9,064 bases of DNA from Alphaproteobacteria bacterium (GCA_005883115.1 VAZQ01000260.1:1-9064); one strand, 5' to 3'. Counted from the stretch's first letter, positions 1 through 7,430 are shown. Numbers and translations are program-made. Notes: generated by a model not told the origin, from the letters alone.

Positions 1-1
1 C

Positions 2-549
2 CTCCTCATATTCCTGGGCCTGCTTGGCACGTTCTGGGGATTGATCGAGACGGTCGGCTCGGTCGGCAATGTGATCAACAGCCTCAAACCCGGCGGCGAT
101 GCCGGCGCGATTTTCGATTCGCTCAAAGAGGGACTGGCCGCGCCGCTCGGCGGAATGGGAATTTCCTTTTCTTCCTCGCTGTTCGGACTTGCCGGCTCGC
201 TCGTGCGAGCCAGGCGCAGAACCGGTTCTATACCGAACTCGAGGACTGGCTCTCCACAACCGTTCACGACCTTGGCGTGGGCAGCGACGCGGCCGCGCCC
301 CTCTCAGGCGCAGGGTCGAGTGACCTTCGGCTGGCCATCGAGCGACTGCGCGAGGCCATCACTGACGGCGGCTCGAGCCGCGCGACCACGACCGCCATGG
401 CCAATCTCGCGGAAGCGATCCAGGGGCTGGTGCATCACATGCGCAGCGAGCAACAAATGATCCGCGACTGGGTCGATTCGCAGGCCCAGCAGCATCGCGA
501 GGTGCGCCGCCTGCTCGAAATCCTGGTGCACGAAAACGTCAATAAGTAA
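2..549 (+). pseudogene. MotA/TolQ/ExbB-like proton channel subunit, 5'-truncated by the window and frameshifted
   Basis: The gene enters from the left edge. From base 2 one frame reads LLIFLGLLGTFWGLIETVGS, the pore-helix signature of MotA/TolQ/ExbB channels, and continues through GMGISFSSSLFGLAGSLV to base 205, the last membrane helix of the family. After that this frame turns into arginine/proline-rich nonsense that stops at 458-460. The frame +1 relative to base 1 picks up from base 205 as ASQAQNRFYTELEDWLSTTV and runs to a TAA at 547-549 with a normal helical cytoplasmic tail. In homologues as I remember them, about seven residues (roughly LGFLDLQ) lie between the two parts, so about 22 bases seem to be missing. 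Members of this family use the proton gradient to move a partner anchored to the cell wall. The partner follows 28 bp downstream. This is either a genuine pseudogene or an assembly error; no function can be assumed for the broken product. Confidence 0.8.
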
Positions 550-577
550 TTAGCGAAGAAGGCGTAAGTAGGATCCA

Positions 578-1594
578 ATGGCACTCGCACGCGCACGCCG
601 CGACAGCGGCATGAACTACTGGCCTGGCTTCGTCGACGCCCTGTCGACATTGGTGCTCAGCATCATTTTCCTGCTTAGCATATTCGTCATCGTACAGTTC
701 TATTTGACCCAGGAAGTCACTGGCAAGGATACCGCCCTCAGCCGCCTCACCGCGCAGATTGCACAGCTCACCGAGCTTCTATCGCTCGAAAAGACGGGCA
801 AACTCGACCTCGAGGAGCAGCTCACGTTGATGCGCTCGAGTCTGGCGAGGGCGGAGGGCGAACGCGATCGCTATAAGGGTCTTTTCGAGGGTACCGGCAG
901 CGGAGAGGGCAAGGCTGCCGAGCTCAGCGGGCAACTCGACGCGGAGCGACGGCTCAGCGCCCGCGCGCTGGCGCAGGTCGAGGTGCTCAACCAGCAGATC
1001 GCGGCGCTGCGACGCCAGCTCTCCGCCCTCGAAGAAGCGCTCGATGCCAGCGAAAAGCGCGACAAAGAAGCGCAAAATCGCATCGCCGATCTTGGCCAGC
1101 GGCTCAACGTGGCGCTCGCGCAGCGGGTGCAAGAACTTTCACGATACCGTTCGGATTTCTTCGGCCGACTGCGCGTCATTCTCGGCAATCGACCTGACAT
1201 TCGCATCGTCGGAGACCGCTTCGTGTTCCAGTCGGAAGTTTTTTTCGACACCGCCAAGGCTACTCTCGACAATCCGGAAGGTCGCGCCGAACTAGACGGG
1301 CTCGCCACCGCTCTGCTTGAACTGGAAAAAAAGATTCCGGGCGAGATCCCCTGGGTACTGCGCGTCGACGGCCATACCGACGTGCGGCCTATCAATAGTC
1401 TGCAGTTCAAGAACAATTGGGAGCTTTCGGTCGCCCGCGCGATTTCGGTCGTCCAATACCTTGTCGGCAAGGGCGTCTCACCGCAGCGGCTCGTCGCCGC
1501 CGGCTTTGGCGAATTCCAGCCAATTGATGCCGACAAGACCGACGACGCCTATAGTCGCAACCGCCGCATCGAGCTCAAGCTGACGGAGCGGTGA
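578..1594 (+). CDS. MotB/OmpA-like peptidoglycan-binding membrane protein with coiled coil
   Basis: A 338-residue inner-membrane protein that probably anchors a proton channel to peptidoglycan. A short basic cytoplasmic start (residues 1-13) is followed by one membrane helix at about 20-43. Asp20 opens this helix (PGFVDALSTLVL), the position of the proton-carrying Asp of MotB/TolR/ExbD. Residues about 45-190 are rich in Leu, Glu, Gln and Arg and read as a long periplasmic coiled coil. An OmpA-like domain fills about 195-338, with DGHTD at 264-268, then NWELSVARA and a terminal RNRRIELKL, which are the expected peptidoglycan-contact elements. The ATG at 578 has AGGA 4 nt upstream; Met12 (base 611) is an alternative start. 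It lies 28 bp after the channel-like gene, and such pairs recur in Rhizobiales. The true flagellar motor pair seems less likely because of the long coiled coil and the absence of flagellar neighbours. The substrate or process driven is unknown. Confidence 0.85.
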   Translation: MALARARRDSGMNYWPGFVDALSTLVLSIIFLLSIFVIVQFYLTQEVTGKDTALSRLTAQIAQLTELLSLEKTGKLDLEEQLTLMRSSLARAEGERDRYKGLFEGTGSGEGKAAELSGQLDAERRLSARALAQVEVLNQQIAALRRQLSALEEALDASEKRDKEAQNRIADLGQRLNVALAQRVQELSRYRSDFFGRLRVILGNRPDIRIVGDRFVFQSEVFFDTAKATLDNPEGRAELDGLATALLELEKKIPGEIPWVLRVDGHTDVRPINSLQFKNNWELSVARAISVVQYLVGKGVSPQRLVAAGFGEFQPIDADKTDDAYSRNRRIELKLTER

Positions 1595-1598
1595 GCGC

Positions 1599-2096
1599 GT
1601 GTCGCAGAGGAGCCAACGCATTTCTGTCGCCTCAGACGCGATGGTGGCCGCGTCTTTCACGCTTCGCCGCTATACGCCCGCCGATGAAGCCGCAGCGATC
1701 GAATTATGGCGGCGAACTTGGCAGCTCGCCTACCCCCACATCAATTTCGACGATCGGGTCGTCTGGTGGCGCCAGCGCTGGCGCGAGGAACTCGTGCCGG
1801 CGGCCACGATCACGGTGGCAGAAGCGAACGGGAAAATGCTCGGCTTCGTCACCGTCGATCCGTGCACGTTCGATATTGATCAGACGGTGGTCGCTCCCGA
1901 GGCCTGGGGCATGGGGATCGCGGCGGCGCTCCTCGACGAAGCCAAGCGGATATCGCCGGCCGGGCTCGACTTGCACGTCAACAAGGACAATGCGCGCGCT
2001 ATCCGCTTTTACAAGAAGCACGGCTTCGTAATCTCAGGCGAAGCTCTCAATTGGCGTTCGGGCGCGCCCGTTCACAAGATGAGCTGGCGGCCATGA
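1599..2096 (+). CDS. GNAT-family N-acetyltransferase
   Basis: A 165-residue single-domain acetyltransferase predicted to move the acetyl group of acetyl-CoA to an amine; the acceptor cannot be told. The fold is visible: strand FTLRRYTPADEAA near residues 20-32, strand MLGFVTVDP mid-protein, then VVAPEAWGMGIAAALLDEA from residue 97, a degenerate form of the Q/RxxGxG/A pyrophosphate-binding loop with its helix. LHVNKDNARAIRFYKKHGF at 125-143 is the conserved C-terminal segment with the Asn and Tyr usual in the family. The start chosen is a GTG 4 nt after the preceding stop, with GGAG at 1585-1588; an ATG at 1641 (residue 15) is also possible, since conserved sequence only begins after it. The tight spacing suggests co-transcription with the OmpA-like gene, although a functional tie is not obvious. 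The next gene is convergent. Confidence 0.85.
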   Translation: MSQRSQRISVASDAMVAASFTLRRYTPADEAAAIELWRRTWQLAYPHINFDDRVVWWRQRWREELVPAATITVAEANGKMLGFVTVDPCTFDIDQTVVAPEAWGMGIAAALLDEAKRISPAGLDLHVNKDNARAIRFYKKHGFVISGEALNWRSGAPVHKMSWRP

Positions 2097-2139
2097 CAGC
2101 CGCGGGCGGGCCATGGTCATTTACCGTGGAGTTTTCGAT

Positions 2140-2162
2140 CCGCAGACGAATGGACGCTGCGG
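2140..2162. terminator. Weak hairpin between convergent genes
   Basis: A 6-bp perfect inverted repeat (CCGCAG at 2140-2145, CTGCGG at 2157-2162) with an 11-nt loop sits in the 76-bp gap between the convergent GNAT and ABC-exporter genes. Its place suits a shared terminator, but neither strand has a T-run after the stem, so an intrinsic terminator is doubtful. Confidence 0.25.
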
Positions 2163-2172
2163 CAAGCCCACG

Positions 2173-4005
2173 TCAGGGCTGGAACTGCAAACGCGCCAAT
2201 CGCGCGTAGAGGCCGCCGGCAGCGACCAGCGTTTGGTGGGAGCCCTCCTCCACGATTCGGCCCGCCTCCATGACCAGAATGCGGTCGCAGGAGAGGACTG
2301 TTGCGAGGCGGTGCGCGATCACGAGCGTCGTGCGACCCTGCATCAGCCGCCCGAGCGCGTCCCTCACCAGCGTCTCGCTCTCGGCATCGAGCGCGGATGT
2401 GGCCTCATCGAGCAAAAGCAACGGCGCCCCGCGCAGGATGGCGCGCGCGATAGCAATGCGCTGGCGCTCGCCGCCAGATAGCGTCACGCCGCGCTCACCG
2501 ACCGTCGTGTCGAACTTTTCCGGCAACAAGCTGATGAATTCCAGCGCATGCGCGAGCTCGGCGGCGCGCTCAACCTCCGGATCGCTCGCCTCCGGCCGGC
2601 CGAAGCGGATGTTGTCACGAATCGAGGCGGCAAACACGATCGCCTCCTGGGGGACCAACGCGATGCGCCGGCGTAGCGCAAGCGGATCAACATCGACGAG
2701 CGGAACGCCGTCGAATTTGGCCACGCCCGAGCTCGGATCGTAGTATCGTAGAATCAAATGAAAGATGGTGCTCTTGCCAGCACCGGACGGGCCGACGATC
2801 GCAACTCTCTCGCCCTGCCGCACGACAAATGACACGCCGCCGAGCGCCGAGCTCGCCGACCGGGCGGGATAGGAAAAACGAACGTCCACAAACGCGACTT
2901 CGCCGCGCGGCGGCTCCGGCAATGCGATCGGCCGCAGCGGCGGCACGATTGCTGGGCGCAGATTTAAGATCTCGAATAGCCGCTCTGCCGCGCCCGATGC
3001 TTGTGACAGCTCGCCCCAGACCTCCGACAGCTGGCCGAGGCCAGCGGCGGCAAACACCGCATAGAGTACGAACTGTGATAGTCGCCCCGCGCTCATGCGG
3101 CCTGTGAGCACGTCCTGCGCGCCGACCCACAGCACGACCACAACGCTGGCGAAAACGAGGAATATCGCAATCGCGGTGAGAATTGCCCGCGCCTTGATCG
3201 AGTCCTGCGCGGCGCGGAAGGCGCGCTCAACTGCGGCGCCGAAGCGATTTTTGGCCACCGCCTCATTTGTGAAGGCTTGCAGCACGCGCACCGCCCCGAT
3301 CATCTCGGACGCGTAGGCGGTGGCATCGGCAAGCGTATCTTGCGCCCACCGCGAGCGACGCCGCACCGCGCGGCCGAAGCCGTAGAGTGGCAACACGATC
3401 ACGGGTATGGCGGCAAGAACGAAGGCGGAGAGGCGCGGACTCGTAACGACCATCATAGTCGCCGCGCCGATGAAGAGCACCGAGTTGCGCAACGCAATCG
3501 AAACCGAAGCGCCGACCGCGGCCTTGATCTGGGTCGTGTCGGCTGTGAGCCGAGAGACAAGTTCCCCTGTTTTCGCTTCGTCGAAATAAGCGAGCGAAAG
3601 CGAAACCAGGTGCCCGAATACGCCCTCGCGCAGATCGGCGACGATGCGCTCGCCCAGCGTGGTGACGAGATAGAAACGCGAGGCGCTCGCCAGCGCGAGC
3701 ACCGCCACGATGACAATCATCACCGCGAAATAGCTGTCGATGAGGTTCGCGCTCTCGCGCGAGAACCCGAAATCGATCATGCGCCGGACCGCGATCGGCA
3801 CAAGCAGTGTGGTGACTGCGGCGATCACCAGCGCCATGAGCGCCGCGATCGCTTGCCAGCGATAGCGCGCAACATAGGGCAGAAGCGACAGCAGCGGCTT
3901 GAGCCTGCGGCTTTGCTGGCGCTCGGCGGGGGGCACGACGGCGTGCTGCGCCTCGTCGAGCGCTGGTGGGATGGCGCGCGCGGTGTCTCGATCGATTACG
4001 TTCAT
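2173..4005 (-). CDS. ABC exporter half-transporter, fused permease and ATPase (MsbA-related)
   Basis: A 610-residue inner-membrane exporter subunit that should work as a homodimer and pump a substrate outward using ATP. The N-terminal half carries about six membrane helices (for example the stretches beginning WQAIAALMALVIAAV, SYFAVMIVIVAVLAL, LSAFVLAAIPVIVLPL and ILTAIAIFLVFASVV). The C-terminal ATPase is intact: Walker A GPSGAGKS at 405-412, Q-loop VPQE, signature LSGGERQR at 509-516, Walker B LLLLDE at 529-534 with D-loop SALD, and switch His565 (AHRLAT). All numbers are from the ATG at 4005. The frame stays open to a TTG at 4080, adding 25 low-complexity residues (PPAIRGGIVAPASAAVVAP); I prefer the ATG because those residues look non-conserved, although no clear Shine-Dalgarno precedes it. 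The substrate (lipid, drug or other) cannot be read from the sequence. It is transcribed away from rpmE. Confidence 0.92.
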   Translation of the reverse strand: MNVIDRDTARAIPPALDEAQHAVVPPAERQQSRRLKPLLSLLPYVARYRWQAIAALMALVIAAVTTLLVPIAVRRMIDFGFSRESANLIDSYFAVMIVIVAVLALASASRFYLVTTLGERIVADLREGVFGHLVSLSLAYFDEAKTGELVSRLTADTTQIKAAVGASVSIALRNSVLFIGAATMMVVTSPRLSAFVLAAIPVIVLPLYGFGRAVRRRSRWAQDTLADATAYASEMIGAVRVLQAFTNEAVAKNRFGAAVERAFRAAQDSIKARAILTAIAIFLVFASVVVVLWVGAQDVLTGRMSAGRLSQFVLYAVFAAAGLGQLSEVWGELSQASGAAERLFEILNLRPAIVPPLRPIALPEPPRGEVAFVDVRFSYPARSASSALGGVSFVVRQGERVAIVGPSGAGKSTIFHLILRYYDPSSGVAKFDGVPLVDVDPLALRRRIALVPQEAIVFAASIRDNIRFGRPEASDPEVERAAELAHALEFISLLPEKFDTTVGERGVTLSGGERQRIAIARAILRGAPLLLLDEATSALDAESETLVRDALGRLMQGRTTLVIAHRLATVLSCDRILVMEAGRIVEEGSHQTLVAAGGLYARLARLQFQP

Positions 4006-4084
4006 TTCAATCGGCCATTTGGGGGCTACGACAGCCGCCGAAGCCGGCGCGACAATGCCTCCTCGGATGGCAGGTGGCAATCGG

Positions 4085-4107
4085 GCGCCAGCCGCTCAGG
4101 CTGGCGC
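4085..4107. repeat. Perfect 9-bp inverted repeat in the ABC exporter/rpmE divergent region
   Basis: GCGCCAGCC (4085-4093) and GGCTGGCGC (4099-4107) are perfectly complementary around a 5-nt spacer GCTCA; a G-T pair could add a tenth step. The right arm ends at the base before the candidate -35 element of rpmE. It could be an operator, a hairpin in the leader of the ABC exporter transcript, or an incidental GC-rich repeat. The TTGTTT that follows on the plus strand is too short for a convincing terminator tail, and no plus-strand gene ends just upstream. Confidence 0.55.
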
Positions 4108-4136
4108 TTGTTTCCGCTGTCGCGCTAAGCTATAGA
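4108..4136 (+). promoter_or_regulatory. Candidate housekeeping promoter of rpmE
   Basis: A -35-like TTGTTT (4108-4113) is separated by exactly 17 bp from a -10-like TATAGA (4131-4136). Transcription would begin near 4143 and give a leader of about 54 nt before the rpmE ATG. Alphaproteobacterial promoters typically keep the TTG of the -35 best, as here. This was found by eye and not scored against a matrix. Confidence 0.4.
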
Positions 4137-4196
4137 GCCGCGGCATTTCAACAGCCCTGAGTTCAAGAGACGCGCATCGCGCGCAGGATGATCGCC

Positions 4197-4424
4197 ATGA
4201 AGCCCGACCTGCATCCGGATTATCACACCATCAAGGTGGTGATGACCGACGGCACCGAATTCACCACCCGCAGCACCTGGGGCAAGGAAGGCGACACGAT
4301 GCACCTCGACATCGATCCGAAATCGCATCCGGCCTGGACCGGCGGTCAGCAGCAGCTGGTGGACCGCGGGGGGCGTCTGTCACGATTCCAGAAGAAATTC
4401 GCGGGCATCGGGCTCAAAAAATAG
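4197..4424 (+). CDS. rpmE: 50S ribosomal protein L31, cysteine-free (zinc-independent) form
   Basis: A 75-residue protein of the large ribosomal subunit that helps form the bridge to the 30S head. The N-terminal MKPDLHPDYHTIKVVMTDG and the central STWGKEGDTMHLDID followed by HPAWTGG and LVDRGGR are typical of alphaproteobacterial L31. No cysteine occurs anywhere, so this is the C-minus type that does not bind zinc; that is normal for the group and means the gene is unlikely to be a zinc-limitation paralogue by itself. Two in-frame ATGs exist (4188 and 4197). The second is preferred because CAGGA at 4184-4188 sits 8 nt ahead of it and because family members begin MK-x-D-x-HP. The gene stands alone, with a likely own promoter upstream and a possible hairpin about 100 nt downstream. 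Confidence 0.95.
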   Translation: MKPDLHPDYHTIKVVMTDGTEFTTRSTWGKEGDTMHLDIDPKSHPAWTGGQQQLVDRGGRLSRFQKKFAGIGLKK

Positions 4425-4527
4425 CGCTTACGTCTTCCTTGGCGCGCAAACTTCGCCCGCGAGCAACAGTCCCGATTAAATCGGTCACTTGTCAGCACGC
4501 GCGCATATAGCGTCACCACGGGAACCA

Positions 4528-4545
4528 ACGGCGGCTTCGCGCCGT
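4528..4545 (+). terminator. Possible terminator hairpin after rpmE
   Basis: ACGGCG (4528-4533) pairs perfectly with CGCCGT (4540-4545) around a GCTTCG loop and is followed by CAGTTTCTCC, only mildly T-rich. It lies 104 nt after the rpmE stop in the 243-bp gap before the molybdenum hydroxylase genes. The rest of that gap contains no gene I can support. Just past the hairpin is a tandem 7-bp direct repeat, CCCAGTT twice (4554-4567). Confidence 0.35.
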
Positions 4546-4605
4546 CAGTTTCTCCCAGTTCCCAGTTGATCGATCCCTCCCGGCTGGTCGGACGACCTCG
4601 TCGTC

Positions 4606-4635
4606 TTTACCATCAGAGCGTAACAGCGATAGGAT
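4606..4635 (+). promoter_or_regulatory. Candidate promoter of the molybdenum hydroxylase operon
   Basis: TTTACC (4606-4611) and TAGGAT (4630-4635) are separated by 18 bp, each matching four of six consensus bases. Start of transcription would be near 4642, leaving a leader of about 26 nt with GGAGG at 4651-4655 ahead of the ATG at 4668. Weak, by-eye evidence. Confidence 0.28.
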
Positions 4636-4667
4636 CAAAACAACGCGATTGGAGGCGGAAGAGTGAC

Positions 4668-5132
4668 ATGGACAGCTATACGGTCCGCATCAACGGCTTC
4701 ACGCGCTCGGTCGAGGCGTCCGATCCCGATAAGCCGCTACTGTACGTGTTGCGCGGCCTCGGGCTGACTGCCGCCAAGTACGGATGTGGGCTGGGACAAT
4801 GCGGCGCCTGCACGGTTTTGATCGAAGGAAGGGCTACCCGATCCTGCCAAACGACCATAGCGGACGTGCGCGATAGGGCGGTAACAACGCTGGAAGGCTT
4901 GGGCTCGAGCTCGTCACTGCACCCGGTTCAAGCCGCCTTTATAAAAGAGCAAGTGCCGCAATGCGGCTACTGCACGAGTGGTATGATCATGAGTGCCGCC
5001 GCGCTGCTCGCCGAAAAAGCAAAGCCCACCGAAGACGAAGTGCGCTCCGCCCTCGATGGCAATCTATGCCGCTGCGGCACTCACGTCCGAGTTGTCCGAG
5101 CCGTCATGGCAGCATCGGGCCAGGCAGGCTGA
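4668..5132 (+). CDS. Molybdenum hydroxylase small subunit, 2x[2Fe-2S] (IorA/NicA-like)
   Basis: A 154-residue electron-transfer subunit of a xanthine-dehydrogenase-family enzyme. All eight cluster cysteines are present. Cys40, 45, 48 and 60 form the plant-ferredoxin-type cluster (YGCGLGQCGACTV and RSC), and Cys99, 102, 134 and 136 form the second (QCGYCTSGM and LCRCG) next to the molybdenum site. The length is usual for IorA-type subunits. The frame opens earlier, at 4566, but the ATG at 4668 is chosen: it has GGAGG and GGAAG upstream and gives the family-typical start MDSYTVRING. Its stop ends at 5132 and the large-subunit ATG is at 5134, so the two are surely co-translated. It has no export signal of its own and would be carried out with the Tat-exported large subunit. 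The substrate class (N-heterocycle such as isoquinoline or nicotinate, or an aldehyde) cannot be settled. Confidence 0.92.
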   Translation: MDSYTVRINGFTRSVEASDPDKPLLYVLRGLGLTAAKYGCGLGQCGACTVLIEGRATRSCQTTIADVRDRAVTTLEGLGSSSSLHPVQAAFIKEQVPQCGYCTSGMIMSAAALLAEKAKPTEDEVRSALDGNLCRCGTHVRVVRAVMAASGQAG

Positions 5133-5133
5133 C

Positions 5134-7359
5134 ATGACCCTCGCGATGGAGCCGTCTCATTTCTCTCGCCGTGCCGTTCTCAAGGGTGGCGCACTCACCA
5201 TCGCCTTTGCATTGAGCGGCGAGCGCGCTGATCTTTTCGCACAAGATGGCGGTGGTCCGCCACGCATCCTCGATGCAAAGGAGGTGGACGCCTTTTTTGC
5301 TGTGAATGGCGATGGCACGGTAACGGTATTCTGCGGCAAAGTTGATCTCGGACAAGGCTTGCGGATCGCTATCCGACAGATGGCGGCCGAGGAACTCGGG
5401 ATCGGCGTTGACAAGATCAAGTATGTGGAGGGCGATACGGCTGTCACCCCTGATCAAGGGCGGACCTCCGGTTCGAGTGGTATCCAACGCGGTGGCGTGC
5501 AGATCAGGCAAGCTGCCGCGACGGCGCGCAAAGCGCTTAGCGAACTCGCGGCACAACACCTCGGTACCAAACCCGATGATCTCATCGCGGTTGATGGACA
5601 AATACGGCCGAAGGTGGGTGGGGCCGGCATCCTCTTTGCAGACTTGATCGGAGAGCGACGCTTCGACCTCAAAATTGATCCTAAAGCGCCGCTCAAAAAT
5701 CCCTCCAGTTACATCATTGTCGGCAAGTCTCTCCCACGACCGGACGTGCCGGCCAAATGCACGGGCCGCAACATTTACGTTCACGATTTCACTGTTCCGG
5801 GAATGTTGCCCGCCCGAGTGGTCCGGCCCCCGGCGATCGGCGCCAAGTTCATCTCGGTTGACGAATCTACAGCCGAAAACCTCGGCGCGAAGGTCGTGCG
5901 CATCAAGGACTTTCTCGCGGTTGTTGCCGCCGACGAGTGGATGGCGGTGCGCGCTGCGCGCGCGCTTCGTGCGCAATGGAGCGCGTGGTCGGGCTTGCCC
6001 GAACAGGACACGCTTGCGGCAACGCTGCGCAGCGCTGCCGATATCACTGACGAAATCTTGATCAACAAGGCCGCACCAGACGCGCCCCGCCCGGAGGGTG
6101 CAAAGACGATTGCTGCTAGCTACTTCTGGCCAATGCAAAGCCACGCCTCGCTCGGCCCTTCCTGCGCCGTAGCCGATGTGCGCGCTGATGCGGCGACGAT
6201 TTGGACTGCATCGCAAGGCACGCATGGCAACCGTGCAACATTTGCCAGATTCCTCGGTTTGCCGCGGGAAAAGGTGCGGCTCATCTATCTCGAGGGTGCC
6301 GGCTGCTACGGGATGAACGGGCATGAGGATGCAGCAGCCGATGCGGCGATCATTTCGCGCGCTATCGGACGGCCGGTTCGCGTGCAATGGTCGCGCGAGG
6401 ACGAGCACGGATGGGACCCCAAAGGTCCTCCCCAACTCCTCGACATTTCCGGCGCAGTCGCTGGCGACCGCATCCTTGACTGGCGAGTCGAGATGTGGCT
6501 GCCGCAGGCGACGCGAGGATTACCCAACATTCCCCTGCTCGGGCCCGAGGCTGCCGGGCTCGACCAGGTGCGTGGTCTCAATGCTGGCCAGATCTCGCAA
6601 AATGGCGATCCGCCCTATGCTGCCGACAACGTAAGGATACTTGTGCACTGGCTCAAAGACGCGCCGTTGCGCCCCGCCCCGCTGCGTTCACCCGGCAAAC
6701 CGGCCAACTGCTTCGCCGTCGAGAGCTTTATTGATGAATTGGCTGCTGCGGCGCGTGTCGATCCGGTCGAGTTTCGATTGCGCGGCCTCAGCGATGCGCG
6801 TGGCGTTGAGGTCATCAAACGCACGGCCACTTTGATGAAATGGCAAGCGCGGCCTTCCCCCGGCCCCGACAAAGATGCACCTATCGCACGCGGACGCGGC
6901 ATGGCCTATGTCCATTATAAGCACGACGAAACCTATGTTGCGATAGGCATGGAGGTGGCCGTCGACCGGTCGAGCGGAAAAATCACGGTCGAACGTGTCG
7001 CATGCGCGCATGACTGCGGCCAGATCATCAACCCGGACGGGGTACGGGCGCAGGTCGAGGGCTGCATTTTGCAGACGCTCAGTCGGGCACTGAAGGAAGA
7101 AGTGAAATTCGATCGCTCGCGCGTGCTGAGCGTCGATTGGTCAAGCTATCCGATCCTGACCTTCTCGGAAGCTCCCAAGGTCGAAATTGAACTGATCGAC
7201 CGGCCGACCTTGCCGCCACTCGGTGCCGGCGAAGCCGCCTGCACGCCGGTCGCGGCTGCGCTCGCAAATGCCATCCACGATGCGAGCGGCGTACGGCTGC
7301 GTACGGTTCCTTTTACACCAGAGCGGCTGAAGGCAGCGCGGAATCAGCAATCCACCTGA
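5134..7359 (+). CDS. Molybdenum hydroxylase large subunit, Tat-exported (IorB/NicB-like)
   Basis: A 741-residue molybdopterin-binding catalytic subunit that hydroxylates a substrate with oxygen from water. It starts with a Tat signal: twin arginines in SRRAVLK (residues 11-17), a hydrophobic stretch, and a plausible cleavage after LFA (residue 36), so the mature enzyme is probably periplasmic. Family elements follow: LGQGLRIAIRQMAAEEL, MQSHASLGPSCAVADV, the cofactor loop EGAGCYGMNGHEDAAADAA, LRSPGKPANCFAVESFIDEL, CAHDCGQIINPDGVRAQVEG, and GAGEAACTPVAAALANA with Glu700 as the expected catalytic base. The start at 5134 lies 1 nt after the small-subunit stop, with AGGCAGG just upstream; Met5 at 5146 is a less likely start. 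Motifs resemble the nicotinate-dehydrogenase NicB branch, but the C-terminal cytochrome domains of NicB are absent (no CxxCH), so electrons must go to a separate acceptor. No FAD subunit or XdhC-type maturation gene is in the window. Confidence 0.92.
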   Translation: MTLAMEPSHFSRRAVLKGGALTIAFALSGERADLFAQDGGGPPRILDAKEVDAFFAVNGDGTVTVFCGKVDLGQGLRIAIRQMAAEELGIGVDKIKYVEGDTAVTPDQGRTSGSSGIQRGGVQIRQAAATARKALSELAAQHLGTKPDDLIAVDGQIRPKVGGAGILFADLIGERRFDLKIDPKAPLKNPSSYIIVGKSLPRPDVPAKCTGRNIYVHDFTVPGMLPARVVRPPAIGAKFISVDESTAENLGAKVVRIKDFLAVVAADEWMAVRAARALRAQWSAWSGLPEQDTLAATLRSAADITDEILINKAAPDAPRPEGAKTIAASYFWPMQSHASLGPSCAVADVRADAATIWTASQGTHGNRATFARFLGLPREKVRLIYLEGAGCYGMNGHEDAAADAAIISRAIGRPVRVQWSREDEHGWDPKGPPQLLDISGAVAGDRILDWRVEMWLPQATRGLPNIPLLGPEAAGLDQVRGLNAGQISQNGDPPYAADNVRILVHWLKDAPLRPAPLRSPGKPANCFAVESFIDELAAAARVDPVEFRLRGLSDARGVEVIKRTATLMKWQARPSPGPDKDAPIARGRGMAYVHYKHDETYVAIGMEVAVDRSSGKITVERVACAHDCGQIINPDGVRAQVEGCILQTLSRALKEEVKFDRSRVLSVDWSSYPILTFSEAPKVEIELIDRPTLPPLGAGEAACTPVAAALANAIHDASGVRLRTVPFTPERLKAARNQQST

Positions 7360-7380
7360 CTCGGGCTACGACTTGCGTCC

Positions 7381-7401
7381 GGTTTGGCACGGTACCAAAT
7401 C
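7381..7401. terminator. Weak hairpin between convergent genes
   Basis: GGTTTGG and CCAAATC can pair over 7 bp (one G-T pair) around a 7-nt loop in the 71-bp gap between the hydroxylase large subunit and rcdA, which converge here. No T-run follows on either strand, so it is only a possible shared terminator. Nothing else is seen in this gap. Confidence 0.25.
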
Positions 7402-7430
7402 GCTGTACGAGCCGATTCACCGAGGCGTGC

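Noticed and set aside
2..1594. Zorya-type anti-phage system (ZorA/ZorB)
   Set aside because: Only the channel/OmpA logic is shared. No helicase- or nuclease-type zorC/zorD/zorE gene follows; the next genes are an acetyltransferase and an ABC exporter.
4006..4080. TTG start extending the ABC exporter by 25 residues
   Set aside because: The extension is Ala/Pro-rich and unlike the conserved part, and a TTG just beside a perfect hairpin seems a poor start. It is not excluded.
3277..4128. Plus-strand open frame of 283 codons opposite the ABC exporter
   Set aside because: The product is His/Arg/Asp-rich low-complexity sequence antisense to well-conserved membrane helices, so it is a shadow frame.
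4566..4667. Longer start for the small hydroxylase subunit
   Set aside because: The 34 extra residues (MIDPSRLVGRPRRL...) do not resemble the family, and the ATG at 4668 has a good ribosome site and a family-typical N-terminus.
5104..6435. Long minus-strand open frame (443 codons) opposite the molybdenum hydroxylase large subunit
   Set aside because: It lies antisense to a gene with clear family motifs, and its translation shows no domain or family pattern. Long antisense frames are expected in GC-rich DNA.
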